DNA of 64,000 nt from contig NZ_CP047026.1 of NCBI RefSeq assembly GCF_009796785.1, positions 868,001 to 932,000 of the forward strand. Direction: 5' to 3'. This document shows, piece by piece, positions 8,935 through 17,423 of this stretch. This DNA comes from Polaribacter sp. L3A8 (GTDB taxonomy: Bacteria > Bacteroidota > Bacteroidia > Flavobacteriales > Flavobacteriaceae). Every line of letters starts with the position of its first letter. Position 1 is the stretch's first letter. The notes beneath the pieces were generated by a model that worked only from the letters and a program-made list of their open reading frames with translations, ran no database searches and was not told where the DNA came from. The translations under genes were made by a program, and so were the position numbers.

Positions 8935-9768
8935 TTGCAAAATATTCATAAAATTCTAATTGGCATTGCATTTTCCCCAAATTTAAAAGCCAACATATTT
9001 GAAGCTGTAAGACTCGCAAATATGTTTAATGCTGAATTGGTAGGAGTTCATGTAGGAACAAAATCACAACAAAAAAAAATAGACTTAACAACGCTATTAT
9101 CTGCAGCAGACCCTTTAAAAAAATCCTTTAAAGCGATTTGGAAAGAAGGAAACCCAGTAGATGTTATTCTAGAAACTTGCACTGTAGAAAACATAGACTT
9201 CCTTATTTTAGGAGCATTACAGAAAGAAAACCTCTTAAAATATTATGTGGGTTCTATTGCTAGAAAAATTACTAGAAAAGCTCCTTGTTCTGTTTTACTG
9301 TTAATTAAACCGTCAATAGCGAGAGTACCATGTAACCATATTGTGGTAAATGGGTTAAAAGATGACAGAACAGAAGAAACGATTAAAACAGCTTTTGTTG
9401 TTGCTAAATATTTAGAATGTAGTAAAATTACTATTGTAGAAGAAGTGAGTCAGAATGAACTACAAGTAAAAGTAAGTGATGATAAAACACTAAGACAAGC
9501 TACAATTACAAGAGAAAGGTTAAAAACAAGAGAAGACCAGCGTGTAAAAACCATTTTAAAAGATATAAATTGTAATGATATTACCATAACAACACAAAGT
9601 ATTTTTGGAAAAAGAGGCTATTCTATTGGACATTATGCCAAAGTAAAAAGAGCTGATTTGCTAATTATGAACGCACCAAATAAACTTGGTTTTTTCGATA
9701 GAATCTTCCCTCACGATCTTGAGTATATTTTATCTCAATTACCAACCGATGTTTTAATAGTTAAATAG
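8935..9768 (+). CDS. Tandem universal stress protein (UspA family)
   Basis: This 277-aa cytoplasmic protein has two Usp domains, about residues 1-130 and 140-277. The first holds the nucleotide-binding pattern GAL...GSIARKITRKAPCSVLLL, typical of ATP-binding Usp proteins. The second ends in the matching LPTDVLIVK strand. The start is a TTG at 8935 giving MQNIHKILIGIAF, the usual first strand of the fold; no better ATG exists upstream. The stop codon directly abuts the ATG of the SulP transporter, so the two are almost certainly co-transcribed. That suggests the Usp protein responds to, or controls, the anion transporter. Confidence 0.88.
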   Translation: MQNIHKILIGIAFSPNLKANIFEAVRLANMFNAELVGVHVGTKSQQKKIDLTTLLSAADPLKKSFKAIWKEGNPVDVILETCTVENIDFLILGALQKENLLKYYVGSIARKITRKAPCSVLLLIKPSIARVPCNHIVVNGLKDDRTEETIKTAFVVAKYLECSKITIVEEVSQNELQVKVSDDKTLRQATITRERLKTREDQRVKTILKDINCNDITITTQSIFGKRGYSIGHYAKVKRADLLIMNAPNKLGFFDRIFPHDLEYILSQLPTDVLIVK

Positions 9769-11958
9769 ATGCCAAAAAAAAACACTCTTAAAACATTTAT
9801 AGGCGATATCCCTAAAAATTTATTTTCTGGTTTTGTAGTATCATTAATAGCACTTCCTTTAGGTTTAGGATTGGCATTAGCCTCTGGCGCACCACCTATT
9901 TCTGGAATTATTGCTGCCATAGTTGGTGGTATTGTAGTTTCTATAATTGGAGGCTCTAACGTTACTATTACAGGACCTGGAAACGGTTTGGTTGTAGTTA
10001 TTTTGGGGGCTATTACTACTTTAGGTGAAGGAAATATGCAACAAGGTTTTTTATACACTTTGGCTGCAATTGTAATTTCCGGAGTTATTATGATTATTCT
10101 TGGTTTTCTTAGAATGGGTTCTTTGGGAGATTTCTTTCCGGGTTCTGCCATACAAGGAATGTTAGCCGCTATTGGAATTGGAATTTTCGCAAAACAAATT
10201 CATGTAATGTTTGGTAATCTAGACGCCAAAGGAAGCATTATAGAACTCTTAATTCAGGTTCCGGAAGGAATACTAAATTTAATACAGACAGACAATTCTA
10301 GCATGTTTTATGCAGGTTTGGTTGGTATTGTTAGTTTGCTGATTATGATTTTTTATAGCAAAATAAGAAATCGATATTTTCAATTAATTCCCGCTCCTAT
10401 GTGGATTGTGGTTTTAAGTGTAGGTATGTATTATTATTTTGACTTGATTTCTGCATCTCCATACCCTATTGATAAAAGTTTATTAATAGCATTACCAAAT
10501 GATGTGCTCTCTAATTTTGCTTTTCCAGATTTTGGTAAAATATATCAAGCTAACTTTATAAATGCCGTTATATCCATTACATTAATTGCAAGTATAGAAA
10601 GTTTATTAAGCATAAAGGCGGTAGATAAATTAGACCCTTTAAAAAGAAGATCTAACGTAAATAAAGACATTCGTGCGCTAGGTATAGCCACCGTAATTAG
10701 TGGTTTTTTAGGAGGTTTAAATGTAGTTGCCGTAATTGCTAGAAGCTCTGTAAACGTAAATAATAAGGGAACAAACAGGTCTGCAAACTTTTTTCACGCA
10801 GCTTTTTTAGTCGCTTTTATTTTATTATTTGCCACTGAATTACGTAAAATTCCGTTGCCTGCATTGGCTGCTATTTTAGTTTTTACAGGCTATAAATTAG
10901 CTTCTCCAGACAATATAAAAAAGGTTTTTAGTATAGGATCTGAACAATTAATTATTTTCTTAATCACCTTATTAACAACCATTTCAACAAGTTTAATTAC
11001 AGGGATTATTGTAGGTATCTTAGCTACCTTTATTATTCACGTAATTATCAATAAAAACATTTTGTTATTTGTTAAAAACATTTTAAAACCCAATGTTTTA
11101 ATGTTTAAAGAGGATGATACGTATTATGTGAGTGTAAAGAATTTTTCTAGCTTTTTAAACTATACAAAACTAAAAACGAAGCTAGATCAAATTCCGGAAA
11201 CCGAAGAAGCAATCATCGATTTTTCTCTGTGTGATTTTGTAGATCATTCTGTGATGGAAAACATGAGTAATTACGCTGCATCCTTTACCAGAAAAGGAGG
11301 CCATTTTGAAGTTATTGGTTTAGATGATTCTAAATCTGGAAGTGAACACCCCTTTGCATTGCGTAAAATATTACCTAAACAAATAACGCCTAAATTAAAT
11401 GTTTTAACAAAAAGGCAAAAATCTATACAGACTATTAGTGAGGAAATGCATTGGAAATACTATGCTAATTCTGCTTTAGAGATGGAGGAATTACCCACTT
11501 TTGGTTATTTTAAAACGCGTAATATAGACAAGGTTTCTAACGTGCTTTCTAATGAAGATTGTACAATTTTTGATGTTCATTTTACAGAAGGAGAAATGAT
11601 TGCAAAACAGGTTATTAAAACAACGATGTTGCATATTCATCCTTTAAAAATGGTTCCTAATTTTACTTTAGATAGAGAAGGTCTTTTTGAGTATCTGTTA
11701 GAATTTGCTGGTTATAAAGATATTGACATCGATAATCACCCAGATTTTAGCCATCGATTTTATTTAGCGGGAAAAAACGAAGAAAAAATTAGAGAATTTT
11801 TTACAGATGATTTAGTTTTGTTCTTTGAAAGCAACAAACAATATCATATTTCTGCTACCGAAAATGGACTTTTAATATTTGGTAACGAACGTTTATCGAG
11901 TGTTAAAGAAATTAAAGCATTGGCCTATTTTGGTATGGGCTTACAAAAAACAATATAA
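9769..11958 (+). CDS. SulP family anion transporter with STAS domain
   Basis: This 729-aa inner-membrane protein imports an inorganic anion, either sulfate or bicarbonate. The SulP core (about residues 15-430) shows LPLGLGLALASGAPP, the SNVTITGPGNG motif and many hydrophobic helices. A STAS domain follows at about 440-545 (IIDFSLCDFVDHSVMENM). The last 170 residues form an extra soluble region of unknown fold, with an ANSALEMEELPTFGYFK start. In marine bacteria such SulP proteins often carry bicarbonate, but no carbonic anhydrase gene is next to it. The ATG follows the Usp stop with no gap, and miaE starts 5 nt after its stop. Confidence 0.88.
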   Translation: MPKKNTLKTFIGDIPKNLFSGFVVSLIALPLGLGLALASGAPPISGIIAAIVGGIVVSIIGGSNVTITGPGNGLVVVILGAITTLGEGNMQQGFLYTLAAIVISGVIMIILGFLRMGSLGDFFPGSAIQGMLAAIGIGIFAKQIHVMFGNLDAKGSIIELLIQVPEGILNLIQTDNSSMFYAGLVGIVSLLIMIFYSKIRNRYFQLIPAPMWIVVLSVGMYYYFDLISASPYPIDKSLLIALPNDVLSNFAFPDFGKIYQANFINAVISITLIASIESLLSIKAVDKLDPLKRRSNVNKDIRALGIATVISGFLGGLNVVAVIARSSVNVNNKGTNRSANFFHAAFLVAFILLFATELRKIPLPALAAILVFTGYKLASPDNIKKVFSIGSEQLIIFLITLLTTISTSLITGIIVGILATFIIHVIINKNILLFVKNILKPNVLMFKEDDTYYVSVKNFSSFLNYTKLKTKLDQIPETEEAIIDFSLCDFVDHSVMENMSNYAASFTRKGGHFEVIGLDDSKSGSEHPFALRKILPKQITPKLNVLTKRQKSIQTISEEMHWKYYANSALEMEELPTFGYFKTRNIDKVSNVLSNEDCTIFDVHFTEGEMIAKQVIKTTMLHIHPLKMVPNFTLDREGLFEYLLEFAGYKDIDIDNHPDFSHRFYLAGKNEEKIREFFTDDLVLFFESNKQYHISATENGLLIFGNERLSSVKEIKALAYFGMGLQKTI

Positions 11959-11963
11959 TTAGT

Positions 11964-12545
11964 ATGTTAGGATTACAATTTGAAACAGAAACTTCTTGGG
12001 CAGAAATTGCTAAAGATAATTTACAGCAAATACTTACAGACCACGCATTTTTAGAGCAAAAAGCGGCTTCTAATGCCGTTTCTATTATCATTAATTATTC
12101 TGAAGAAACAGAATTGGTAAAAGAGATGAGTAATATTGCTATTGAAGAAATGCAACACTTTAAAATGGTGCATTTATTAATGGTAAAACGTGGAATGGTA
12201 TTGGGGCGTGAGCAAAAGAACGATTACGCTATTCGCTTGCAAAAATTCTTTAAAAAGACTGGCGACAGAACAGATGCTTTAATTCAGCGTTTATTAGTTG
12301 CGGCTTTAATTGAAGCTAGAAGCTGCGAGCGTTTTAAAGTGTTTTCTGAAAATATGGAAGATGAAGAATTGTCTAAATTCTACAATAACTTAATGATTTC
12401 TGAAGCAGGACATTATACTACTTTTTTAAAGTTTGCTCGTGAATATCAAGACAAAGAAATTGTTGACAAAAAATGGAATGCTCTTTTAGCTTTTGAAGCC
12501 GAATTGATGAAAGAAAGAGGAAATACCGCAAAAATTCACGGATAA
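11964..12545 (+). CDS. miaE: tRNA 2-methylthio-N6-isopentenyladenosine-37 hydroxylase MiaE
   Basis: This 193-aa protein is a ferritin-like di-iron monooxygenase that hydroxylates the isopentenyl group of ms2i6A37 in tRNA. Metal-ligand patterns are visible: DHAFLEQKAAS, AIEEMQHF, EARSCERF and SEAGHYTTF give the expected four Glu and two His. Length and order agree with MiaE. It is the third gene of a tight run that starts with the universal stress protein. It depends on MiaA and MiaB elsewhere in the genome. Confidence 0.92.
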   Translation: MLGLQFETETSWAEIAKDNLQQILTDHAFLEQKAASNAVSIIINYSEETELVKEMSNIAIEEMQHFKMVHLLMVKRGMVLGREQKNDYAIRLQKFFKKTGDRTDALIQRLLVAALIEARSCERFKVFSENMEDEELSKFYNNLMISEAGHYTTFLKFAREYQDKEIVDKKWNALLAFEAELMKERGNTAKIHG

Positions 12546-12555
12546 ATAACAAGTT

Positions 12556-12969
12556 ATGGATATTGAAAATATTTCTAAAATTGAACATTTTTCTGCTTTT
12601 GTTGATCTTAGTTTAAAAGAATTTTGTCAAAAATTTAGTTTTGTACTAGAATTGCCACAAATGACTTTTAGTACAGAGGATGAATCAGAATACGCGGAAG
12701 TTAATTTTAACGGAATCGACTATCATATAAGCAAACCTTATAAAATTGGCTCCTTACATGAATGGGATAATAACGTAATTAAAGATCATAATTTTGGAAT
12801 TATTTTAAGTATTGATAAAACGAATACCGATTTTAACAACACCAAATTAGAAGCTGTAGCCAACCTAATTTCTACTAGTTTTAATACAGATCTTTTATAT
12901 TATAGAACCTGGTTTTCTACTGGTTTTAGTACAGAAAAGGTTGTTATATTTACACCGAATAAAAAATAA
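12556..12969 (+). CDS. Conserved-looking hypothetical protein (137 aa)
   Basis: No signal peptide, membrane segment or known motif is seen. The protein is acidic with alternating beta and helix character (YAEVNFNGIDYHISKPYKIG). It lies 10 nt after miaE and 3 nt before the DUF4268 gene, so it belongs to the same operon. Codon use matches its neighbours. I do not recognise the family. Confidence 0.75.
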   Translation: MDIENISKIEHFSAFVDLSLKEFCQKFSFVLELPQMTFSTEDESEYAEVNFNGIDYHISKPYKIGSLHEWDNNVIKDHNFGIILSIDKTNTDFNNTKLEAVANLISTSFNTDLLYYRTWFSTGFSTEKVVIFTPNKK

Positions 12970-12972
12970 CGA

Positions 12973-13404
12973 ATGTTCTCTAAAGACGAAGCAGCACAAT
13001 TACGTAAAGAATTCTGGACTAGTTTTGGAAAATCTTTTCCGAGAAAATGGTTGTTGTATAATACTAAAATAAAAGGATTCTCTTTTAAATTTTTGGCGGA
13101 TAGAAAAAAAGCAATGGTTTGTTTGGATATTGAAAATCCGGATGAGTTGGTAAACCTACTCTACTACGATAAAATGTTGTCTTTAAAAACATTGTTAGAA
13201 AACGAGTTACCAGAAGTTATTTATAATGATGAATACGAACTAGAAAGTGGCAAAAAAATTCATAGAATTTATGTTCCGTTTGAGGGTAAATTTAGTGTAT
13301 ATAATAAAAATTCATGGAGAGATTGTTTTGAATTCTATGTGAAAACCATGCCTAAATTTGAGCTTTTCTTTTACGAATACGAAGATGTTATAACAAACAT
13401 TTAA
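12973..13404 (+). CDS. DUF4268 family protein
   Basis: This 143-aa protein begins MFSKDEAAQLRKEFWTSFGK and holds LYNTKIKGFSFKF, the typical pattern of DUF4268 proteins common in Bacteroidota. These look like stand-alone cytoplasmic proteins, and their function is not established. It is the last gene of the Usp-SulP-MiaE run. A 417-bp gap follows. Confidence 0.82.
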   Translation: MFSKDEAAQLRKEFWTSFGKSFPRKWLLYNTKIKGFSFKFLADRKKAMVCLDIENPDELVNLLYYDKMLSLKTLLENELPEVIYNDEYELESGKKIHRIYVPFEGKFSVYNKNSWRDCFEFYVKTMPKFELFFYEYEDVITNI

Positions 13405-13650
13405 TCTTTATATTTTAAAAATTTAAGTAAGATATTTGCTTCTTATTTTGTGATTAAATGGTTATTTATATCGACAAAATTGTCTTTAAAAATATAATTA
13501 TTAATCTATACCACCACTCTAAACAACAATAATAAAATTAAACCAACACTTAAACAAGACGTACCTAAACAACTGAAATAAAAATAACTATGTTAAAAAA
13601 ATAAATTAAAATATTTAGTATCAATTTTTCTTATAGTCTATAATTTGTCT

Positions 13651-13727
13651 GCGTTAAGGATTGAAACGACATCCTTTTTGTTTTTCACAAAAAGATATAG
13701 TGGAAAGCCTGACCTGTAAGGTAACGC
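13651..13727 (+). ncRNA. Structured RNA candidate, possibly the Flavo-1 motif
   Basis: Four stems can be drawn. An outer stem GCGTT/AACGC (13651-13655 with 13723-13727) encloses AGGAT/ATCCT (13657-13661 with 13671-13675), CTTTTTG/CAAAAAG (13674-13680 with 13688-13694, sharing two bases) and ACCT/AGGT (13712-13715 with 13719-13722). Unpaired conserved-looking stretches (TGAAACGAC, GATATAGTGGAAAGC) sit between them. From memory this resembles a repeated flavobacterial intergenic RNA such as Flavo-1; the name is not verified. It may be longer than marked. Confidence 0.5.
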
Positions 13728-13770
13728 CCAAAACAGCTACAGTATATTTTACTTAATTATTGGAAACAAA

Positions 13771-13798
13771 AAAGAACCGCCCAAATGAGCGATTCTTT
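13771..13798 (-). terminator. Terminator after the DUF4870 gene
   Basis: AAAGAACCGC (13771-13780) pairs with GCGATTCTTT (13789-13798) with one mismatch and an 8-nt loop. Read leftward, the stem is followed by a T-rich run. It lies 24 nt beyond the DUF4870 stop. Confidence 0.7.
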
Positions 13799-13821
13799 AA
13801 TTCTAACTTACTTCTCTTTTT

Positions 13822-14160
13822 CTATTTTATAAATGTAATGCTAAAAGGATATTTTGGCGCTTCATTGTTACTTACTTTTATGGCATTAATAATCGGAAAA
13901 ATGAGATAGAAGATTCCGATTGTAATCAATCCTAAAACTCCTAACCCAAATAAAAATATTAACGGAATACAAACCAAAAGGTAAATAAACATAGAAATTC
14001 TAAAATTTAGAATTGCTTTTCCATGTGCGTCCATTCCAAAAATTTCATCCTTTTTTGTTAACCATAAAACCAACGGAACTATAAAGCCGCCTATTCCGGT
14101 TACAAAATCTAATAATTGACTTAAATGGGTAATTACCAATAATTGTTTGTCTTCTTTCAT
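13822..14160 (-). CDS. DUF4870 small membrane protein
   Basis: This 112-aa protein has three hydrophobic segments and the family patterns HLSQLLDFVTGIGGFIVPLVLWLTKKD and AHGKAILNFRISMFIY (about residues 12-60). It should be an inner-membrane protein of unknown role. It ends near a good leftward terminator and is divergent from the dps gene, so it is probably monocistronic. Confidence 0.85.
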   Translation of the reverse strand: MKEDKQLLVITHLSQLLDFVTGIGGFIVPLVLWLTKKDEIFGMDAHGKAILNFRISMFIYLLVCIPLIFLFGLGVLGLITIGIFYLIFPIINAIKVSNNEAPKYPFSITFIK

Positions 14161-14304
14161 TTTTATATTTAAAGTTTTAGTGTGTGTCTATTAGACGAAG
14201 TTTAACTAATTATGTTACAAATACTTAATTATTAATATTTTGTTAAAGAAGTATTTGAGTTAAGATGTACTGTGTTTGAGCAAAGACAAACTTAGCAATG
14301 ATTG

Positions 14305-14312
14305 TAGTTTTG
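14305..14312 (+). promoter_or_regulatory. -7 promoter element for dps
   Basis: TAGTTTTG at 14305-14312 matches TAnnTTTG. It lies 26 nt before the preferred ATG at 14339. The nearest TTTG upstream (14275-14278) is 26 nt away, longer than usual, so only the -7 half is convincing. Confidence 0.35.
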
Positions 14313-14338
14313 TAATGAACTTAAAAACATATAACATT

Positions 14339-14839
14339 ATGAATTACTTAAATATAGACAAAGACAAAATACTACCTATTGTAACAGAATTAAATGTGCT
14401 TTTGGCAGATTACCAATTACATTACCAAAAATTAAGAAATTTTCATTGGAATATTTTAGGTAAAAATTTCTTTGATTTACATGTAAAATTTGAAGAAATG
14501 TACAACGATACAAAAATTAAAATTGACGAAGTTGCAGAAAGAATTATAACATTAAAACACCACCCAATTAGTAATTTGTCTGATTATTTAGAAGTTGCTA
14601 AAATTAAAGAATCTTCTTCTTTATTAACCGATGAAGAAATGGTTACAGAGTTAATGTACGACCATAAAATATTACTAGAGCAGTTAAGTAAGGTTATTGA
14701 TAGAGCTACCAAAGGTAAAGACGAAGGTACTATAGATTTAATTGGTGCTTATATTAGAGAGTTAGAAAAAGCTTCTTGGATGTTGAATGCTTGGTCTAAA
14801 AAAACAAATGCTGAGTTAGATACTAGTTTTGTTAAATAG
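14339..14839 (+). CDS. dps: Dps family ferritin-like DNA-protection protein
   Basis: Dps dodecamers oxidise and store iron and protect DNA from peroxide. This 166-aa protein shows the Dps ferroxidase pattern: QLHYQKLRNFHWNILGKNFFDLH, then EEMYNDTKIKIDEVAERI (His, Asp and Glu ligands at the dimer interface). I place the start at ATG 14339 (MNYLNIDKDK), which follows a -7 promoter element at 14305. A longer frame from TTG 14276 would begin upstream of that promoter element. The gene stands alone; the MscS gene begins 47 nt later. Confidence 0.9.
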   Translation: MNYLNIDKDKILPIVTELNVLLADYQLHYQKLRNFHWNILGKNFFDLHVKFEEMYNDTKIKIDEVAERIITLKHHPISNLSDYLEVAKIKESSSLLTDEEMVTELMYDHKILLEQLSKVIDRATKGKDEGTIDLIGAYIRELEKASWMLNAWSKKTNAELDTSFVK

Positions 14840-14886
14840 TAATTTGCTCTTTTTTAAATAAATTATACTAATTATTAAAACAAAAC

Positions 14887-15762
14887 ATGGATAAAATAAC
14901 AAATAAACTAGACGCCTGGAAAGATATTTTTATAAAAAATATACCCAATATTGCAATTGCTTTGGTGGTAATATTTATTGCCTACTTTGCATCTAGAGCT
15001 ATAAATACTTTTATAACTAAAACATTGGGCAAAAAAATTAAACAAGAATCTGTTAGAAATTTAGTTTCTAGAGTAGCTTCTGCCTTTATCTTTTTATTGG
15101 GTTTATACATTGCCATGACCGTATTAAAATTTGATGATACTTTAAAAGCCATTATTTCTGCGGCAGGTGTATCTGGTATTGTTATTGGTTTAGCGCTACA
15201 AGGCACGCTGTCTAACACCATATCTGGAGTTGTTTTATCTTTTAGAGAAAACTTAAATATTGGAAATTGGATTGAAACAAACGGGTATTCTGGAGAAGTA
15301 ATAGATATTAATTTAAATTACTTTGTTATTAGAGAAGCAGACAATAATACAGTGGTTATACCTAATAAAACTATTTTAGAAAATCCTTTTAAAAACTACT
15401 CCTTAACTACAAAAATGAGAGTTTCTTTAGAGTGTGGTATAGAATATGGTGCAGATTTAGAAAAAGTAGAAATCTTAACTAAAAACGTGATTACTTCTAA
15501 TTTTAATCAAGAACAGTTAGGGAAAAATGTAGAGTTTTATTTTACTGAATTTGGAGACAGTTCTATTAATTTTCTTTGTAGATTTTGGATAGAATCTGAA
15601 AATGCATTAGAACGATTAAAAGCAAAAAGTAATGCAATTATAAAAATAAAACAAGCTTTTGATAAAGAGAATATTAGTATCCCATTCCCAATGAGAACTT
15701 TAGAAATTCTACCAAACCAAAGCTTAGACATTCATAAAATTACAGAGAAAGAGGTTTCTTAA
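14887..15762 (+). CDS. Small-conductance mechanosensitive channel (MscS family)
   Basis: This 291-aa inner-membrane channel opens under membrane tension and releases solutes after osmotic down-shock. Three hydrophobic segments lie in the first 115 residues. The third carries the glycine/alanine-rich pore helix AAGVSGIVIGLALQGTLSNTISG. The cytoplasmic beta domain follows, with the family motif GNWIETNGYSGEVIDINLNY and VIPNK. The length suits the short MscS class. Confidence 0.93.
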   Translation: MDKITNKLDAWKDIFIKNIPNIAIALVVIFIAYFASRAINTFITKTLGKKIKQESVRNLVSRVASAFIFLLGLYIAMTVLKFDDTLKAIISAAGVSGIVIGLALQGTLSNTISGVVLSFRENLNIGNWIETNGYSGEVIDINLNYFVIREADNNTVVIPNKTILENPFKNYSLTTKMRVSLECGIEYGADLEKVEILTKNVITSNFNQEQLGKNVEFYFTEFGDSSINFLCRFWIESENALERLKAKSNAIIKIKQAFDKENISIPFPMRTLEILPNQSLDIHKITEKEVS

Positions 15763-15846
15763 AAGAACCTTTATATTTCCCCTAATTACTTAAAAAGTTC
15801 AATACAAAATGTGTTGGGCTTTTTATTTTTCTGTAAAATCTTTATG

Positions 15847-15854
15847 TATTTTTG
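15847..15854 (+). promoter_or_regulatory. -7 element immediately before the mnmE start
   Basis: TATTTTTG is a perfect match to TAnnTTTG and ends 4 nt before ATG 15859. If it is used, transcription would begin at or next to the start codon, giving a leaderless mRNA. No clear TTTG -33 box is seen at the right spacing. Confidence 0.3.
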
Positions 15855-15858
15855 CAAT

Positions 15859-17253
15859 ATGATTAAAAACGATACTATTATTGCTTTGGCTACTCCTGCT
15901 GGTGTTGGCGCAATTTCTGTAATTAGACTTTCTGGTGAAAATGCAATTACTATTGTAGATGCCTTTTTTAAATCTGTTAGAAAAGGTAAATTACTGATAA
16001 ATCAGAAATCGCACACCATTCATTTAGGGCATATTGTACAGAATGAGATGCTGTTAGATGAAGTTTTAGTGTCCGTTTTTAAGAATCCGAATTCTTATAC
16101 AGGAGAAAATGTAGTAGAAATTTCTTGCCATGGTTCTAGCTTTATTCAGCAAGAAATTATTCAGTTGTTTTTACAAAACGGTTGTAGAATGGCAGATAAT
16201 GGTGAGTTTACCATGCGTGCCTTTTTAAATGGTAAAATGGATTTATCGCAAGCGGAAGCGGTTGCAGATGTTATTGCTTCTAACTCTGCAGCGAGTCATC
16301 AAATGGCAATACAGCAAATGCGTGGTGGAATTACCAATGAATTAAAAGATTTACGTGTTCAGTTATTAGATTTTGCGGCTTTAATTGAATTAGAATTAGA
16401 TTTTTCTGGTGAAGATGTTGAGTTTGCAGACCGTACAAAGTTTAAAGAATTGGTAGCTAAAATTACCTTTGTTTTAAAACGTTTAATTGATAGTTTTTCT
16501 TTTGGAAATGCCATGAAATATGGAATTCCGGTTGCTATTATAGGCGAACCAAATGTTGGGAAATCTACTTTATTAAACACGCTTTTAAATGAAGAAAAGG
16601 CAATTGTTTCTGATATTGCTGGTACTACAAGAGATGCTATTGAGGATGAAATAATTATTGATGGTGTTGCTTTTAGGTTTATTGATACTGCCGGAATTAG
16701 AGAAACTGAGGATGTTATAGAAAGTATCGGAATTAAAAAAGCTTACGAGAAGGCAGATAATGCTCAGTTAATTATTTTCTTGATCGATTCTAACAAATTT
16801 GCGTATGCTAGAGAAGAGTTTTTAACTGAAATTGAAACGATTAAGGAGCGTTTCCCTAACAAACGCTTGTTAGTGATTGCGAATAAAATTGATACTTTAT
16901 CGTGCCATGATTCGGCTATTTTACAGTCTGAAATTGAAAATTTGATTCTTTTATCTGCAAAAGATAAAACCGGAATCGAAGAGCTAAAAAATGAATTGAC
17001 TTCTTTGGTTAATATTGGAGCTCTAAGCAATAATGAAACGATTGTTACAAATTCTCGTCATTTTGAGGCGCTGAACAACGCTTTAAATGCTATTACTTCT
17101 GTACAGCAAGGTATCGACTTAGAAATTTCTACAGATTTGTTTTCTATTGATATTCGTGAATGTTTACGTCACCTTGGTAATATTACTGGTGAGTACGATG
17201 TTGATAAAGATATCTTAGGGCATATTTTTGGGAACTTTTGTATCGGGAAGTAA
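15859..17253 (+). CDS. mnmE: tRNA uridine-34 modification GTPase MnmE (TrmE)
   Basis: MnmE works with MnmG to add the (carboxymethyl)aminomethyl group to wobble uridine of several tRNAs. Starting at ATG 15859 (MIKNDTIIALATP) gives 464 aa, the usual length. Visible parts are the N-terminal folate-binding domain, the G domain with GEPNVGKST, DIAGTTRDAI, DTAGIRE and NKID, and the C-terminal CIGK ending. The upstream extension to 15811 is unlikely because the family starts at MIKND. The 3' end of the gene is the insertion site of the adjacent mobile element and is kept intact by it. Confidence 0.96.
   Translation: MIKNDTIIALATPAGVGAISVIRLSGENAITIVDAFFKSVRKGKLLINQKSHTIHLGHIVQNEMLLDEVLVSVFKNPNSYTGENVVEISCHGSSFIQQEIIQLFLQNGCRMADNGEFTMRAFLNGKMDLSQAEAVADVIASNSAASHQMAIQQMRGGITNELKDLRVQLLDFAALIELELDFSGEDVEFADRTKFKELVAKITFVLKRLIDSFSFGNAMKYGIPVAIIGEPNVGKSTLLNTLLNEEKAIVSDIAGTTRDAIEDEIIIDGVAFRFIDTAGIRETEDVIESIGIKKAYEKADNAQLIIFLIDSNKFAYAREEFLTEIETIKERFPNKRLLVIANKIDTLSCHDSAILQSEIENLILLSAKDKTGIEELKNELTSLVNIGALSNNETIVTNSRHFEALNNALNAITSVQQGIDLEISTDLFSIDIRECLRHLGNITGEYDVDKDILGHIFGNFCIGK
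17236..17253 (+). other. Probable attachment site (attL) at the 3' end of mnmE
   Basis: The last 18 nt of mnmE are TTTTGTATCGGGAAGTAA. They closely resemble the trmE 3'-end attB used by Salmonella genomic island 1, recalled as TTCTGTAT(C/T)GG(G/T)AAGTAA. A tyrosine integrase gene starts 170 nt later. I did not find a second copy of this core in the window, so the exact crossover and the right end are unproven. Confidence 0.55.
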
Positions 17254-17255
17254 AT

Positions 17256-17287
17256 AAGTCAAACAAAGGAAACAAAAGTCAAACAAA
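17256..17287 (+). repeat. Two 12-nt direct repeats next to attL
   Basis: AAGTCAAACAAA occurs at 17256-17267 and again at 17276-17287, exactly 20 nt apart, about two helical turns. They lie between the mnmE stop and the integrase gene. Repeats like this often serve as integrase or excisionase arm-binding sites. A related copy, GTCAAACAAAATA, is at 24159-24171. Confidence 0.5.
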
Positions 17288-17423
17288 ATACTTAAAATCA
17301 GTATTTTATAATAAAACCTTTTGATTTTATTTTCTTTTACTTTACTTTTATAGGAGATTTCTGGATGCCAGAATCCACCTCAAAACTTAATTTTTTACAG
17401 AGGTGTAATAAAATCCACCTTTA

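Larger units (their letters stand above)
13405..13821. other. Intergenic region holding a structured RNA and a terminator
   Basis: This 417-bp stretch has no credible protein gene. It contains a compact structured RNA candidate (13651-13727) and a leftward terminator (13771-13798). The part at 13405-13640 is AT-rich with nothing recognisable. Confidence 0.7.

Noticed and set aside
9735..10151. Leftward 138-codon frame opposite the SulP gene
   Set aside because: It is the antisense shadow of a strongly coding region and has skewed, proline- and isoleucine-rich composition.
14276..14338. Longer N-terminus for Dps from TTG 14276
   Set aside because: The promoter element at 14305 lies inside it, and the family starts near the ATG at 14339.
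15811..15858. Longer N-terminus for MnmE
   Set aside because: MnmE proteins start at the MIKND-type sequence, and the extension is hydrophobic and unlike the family.
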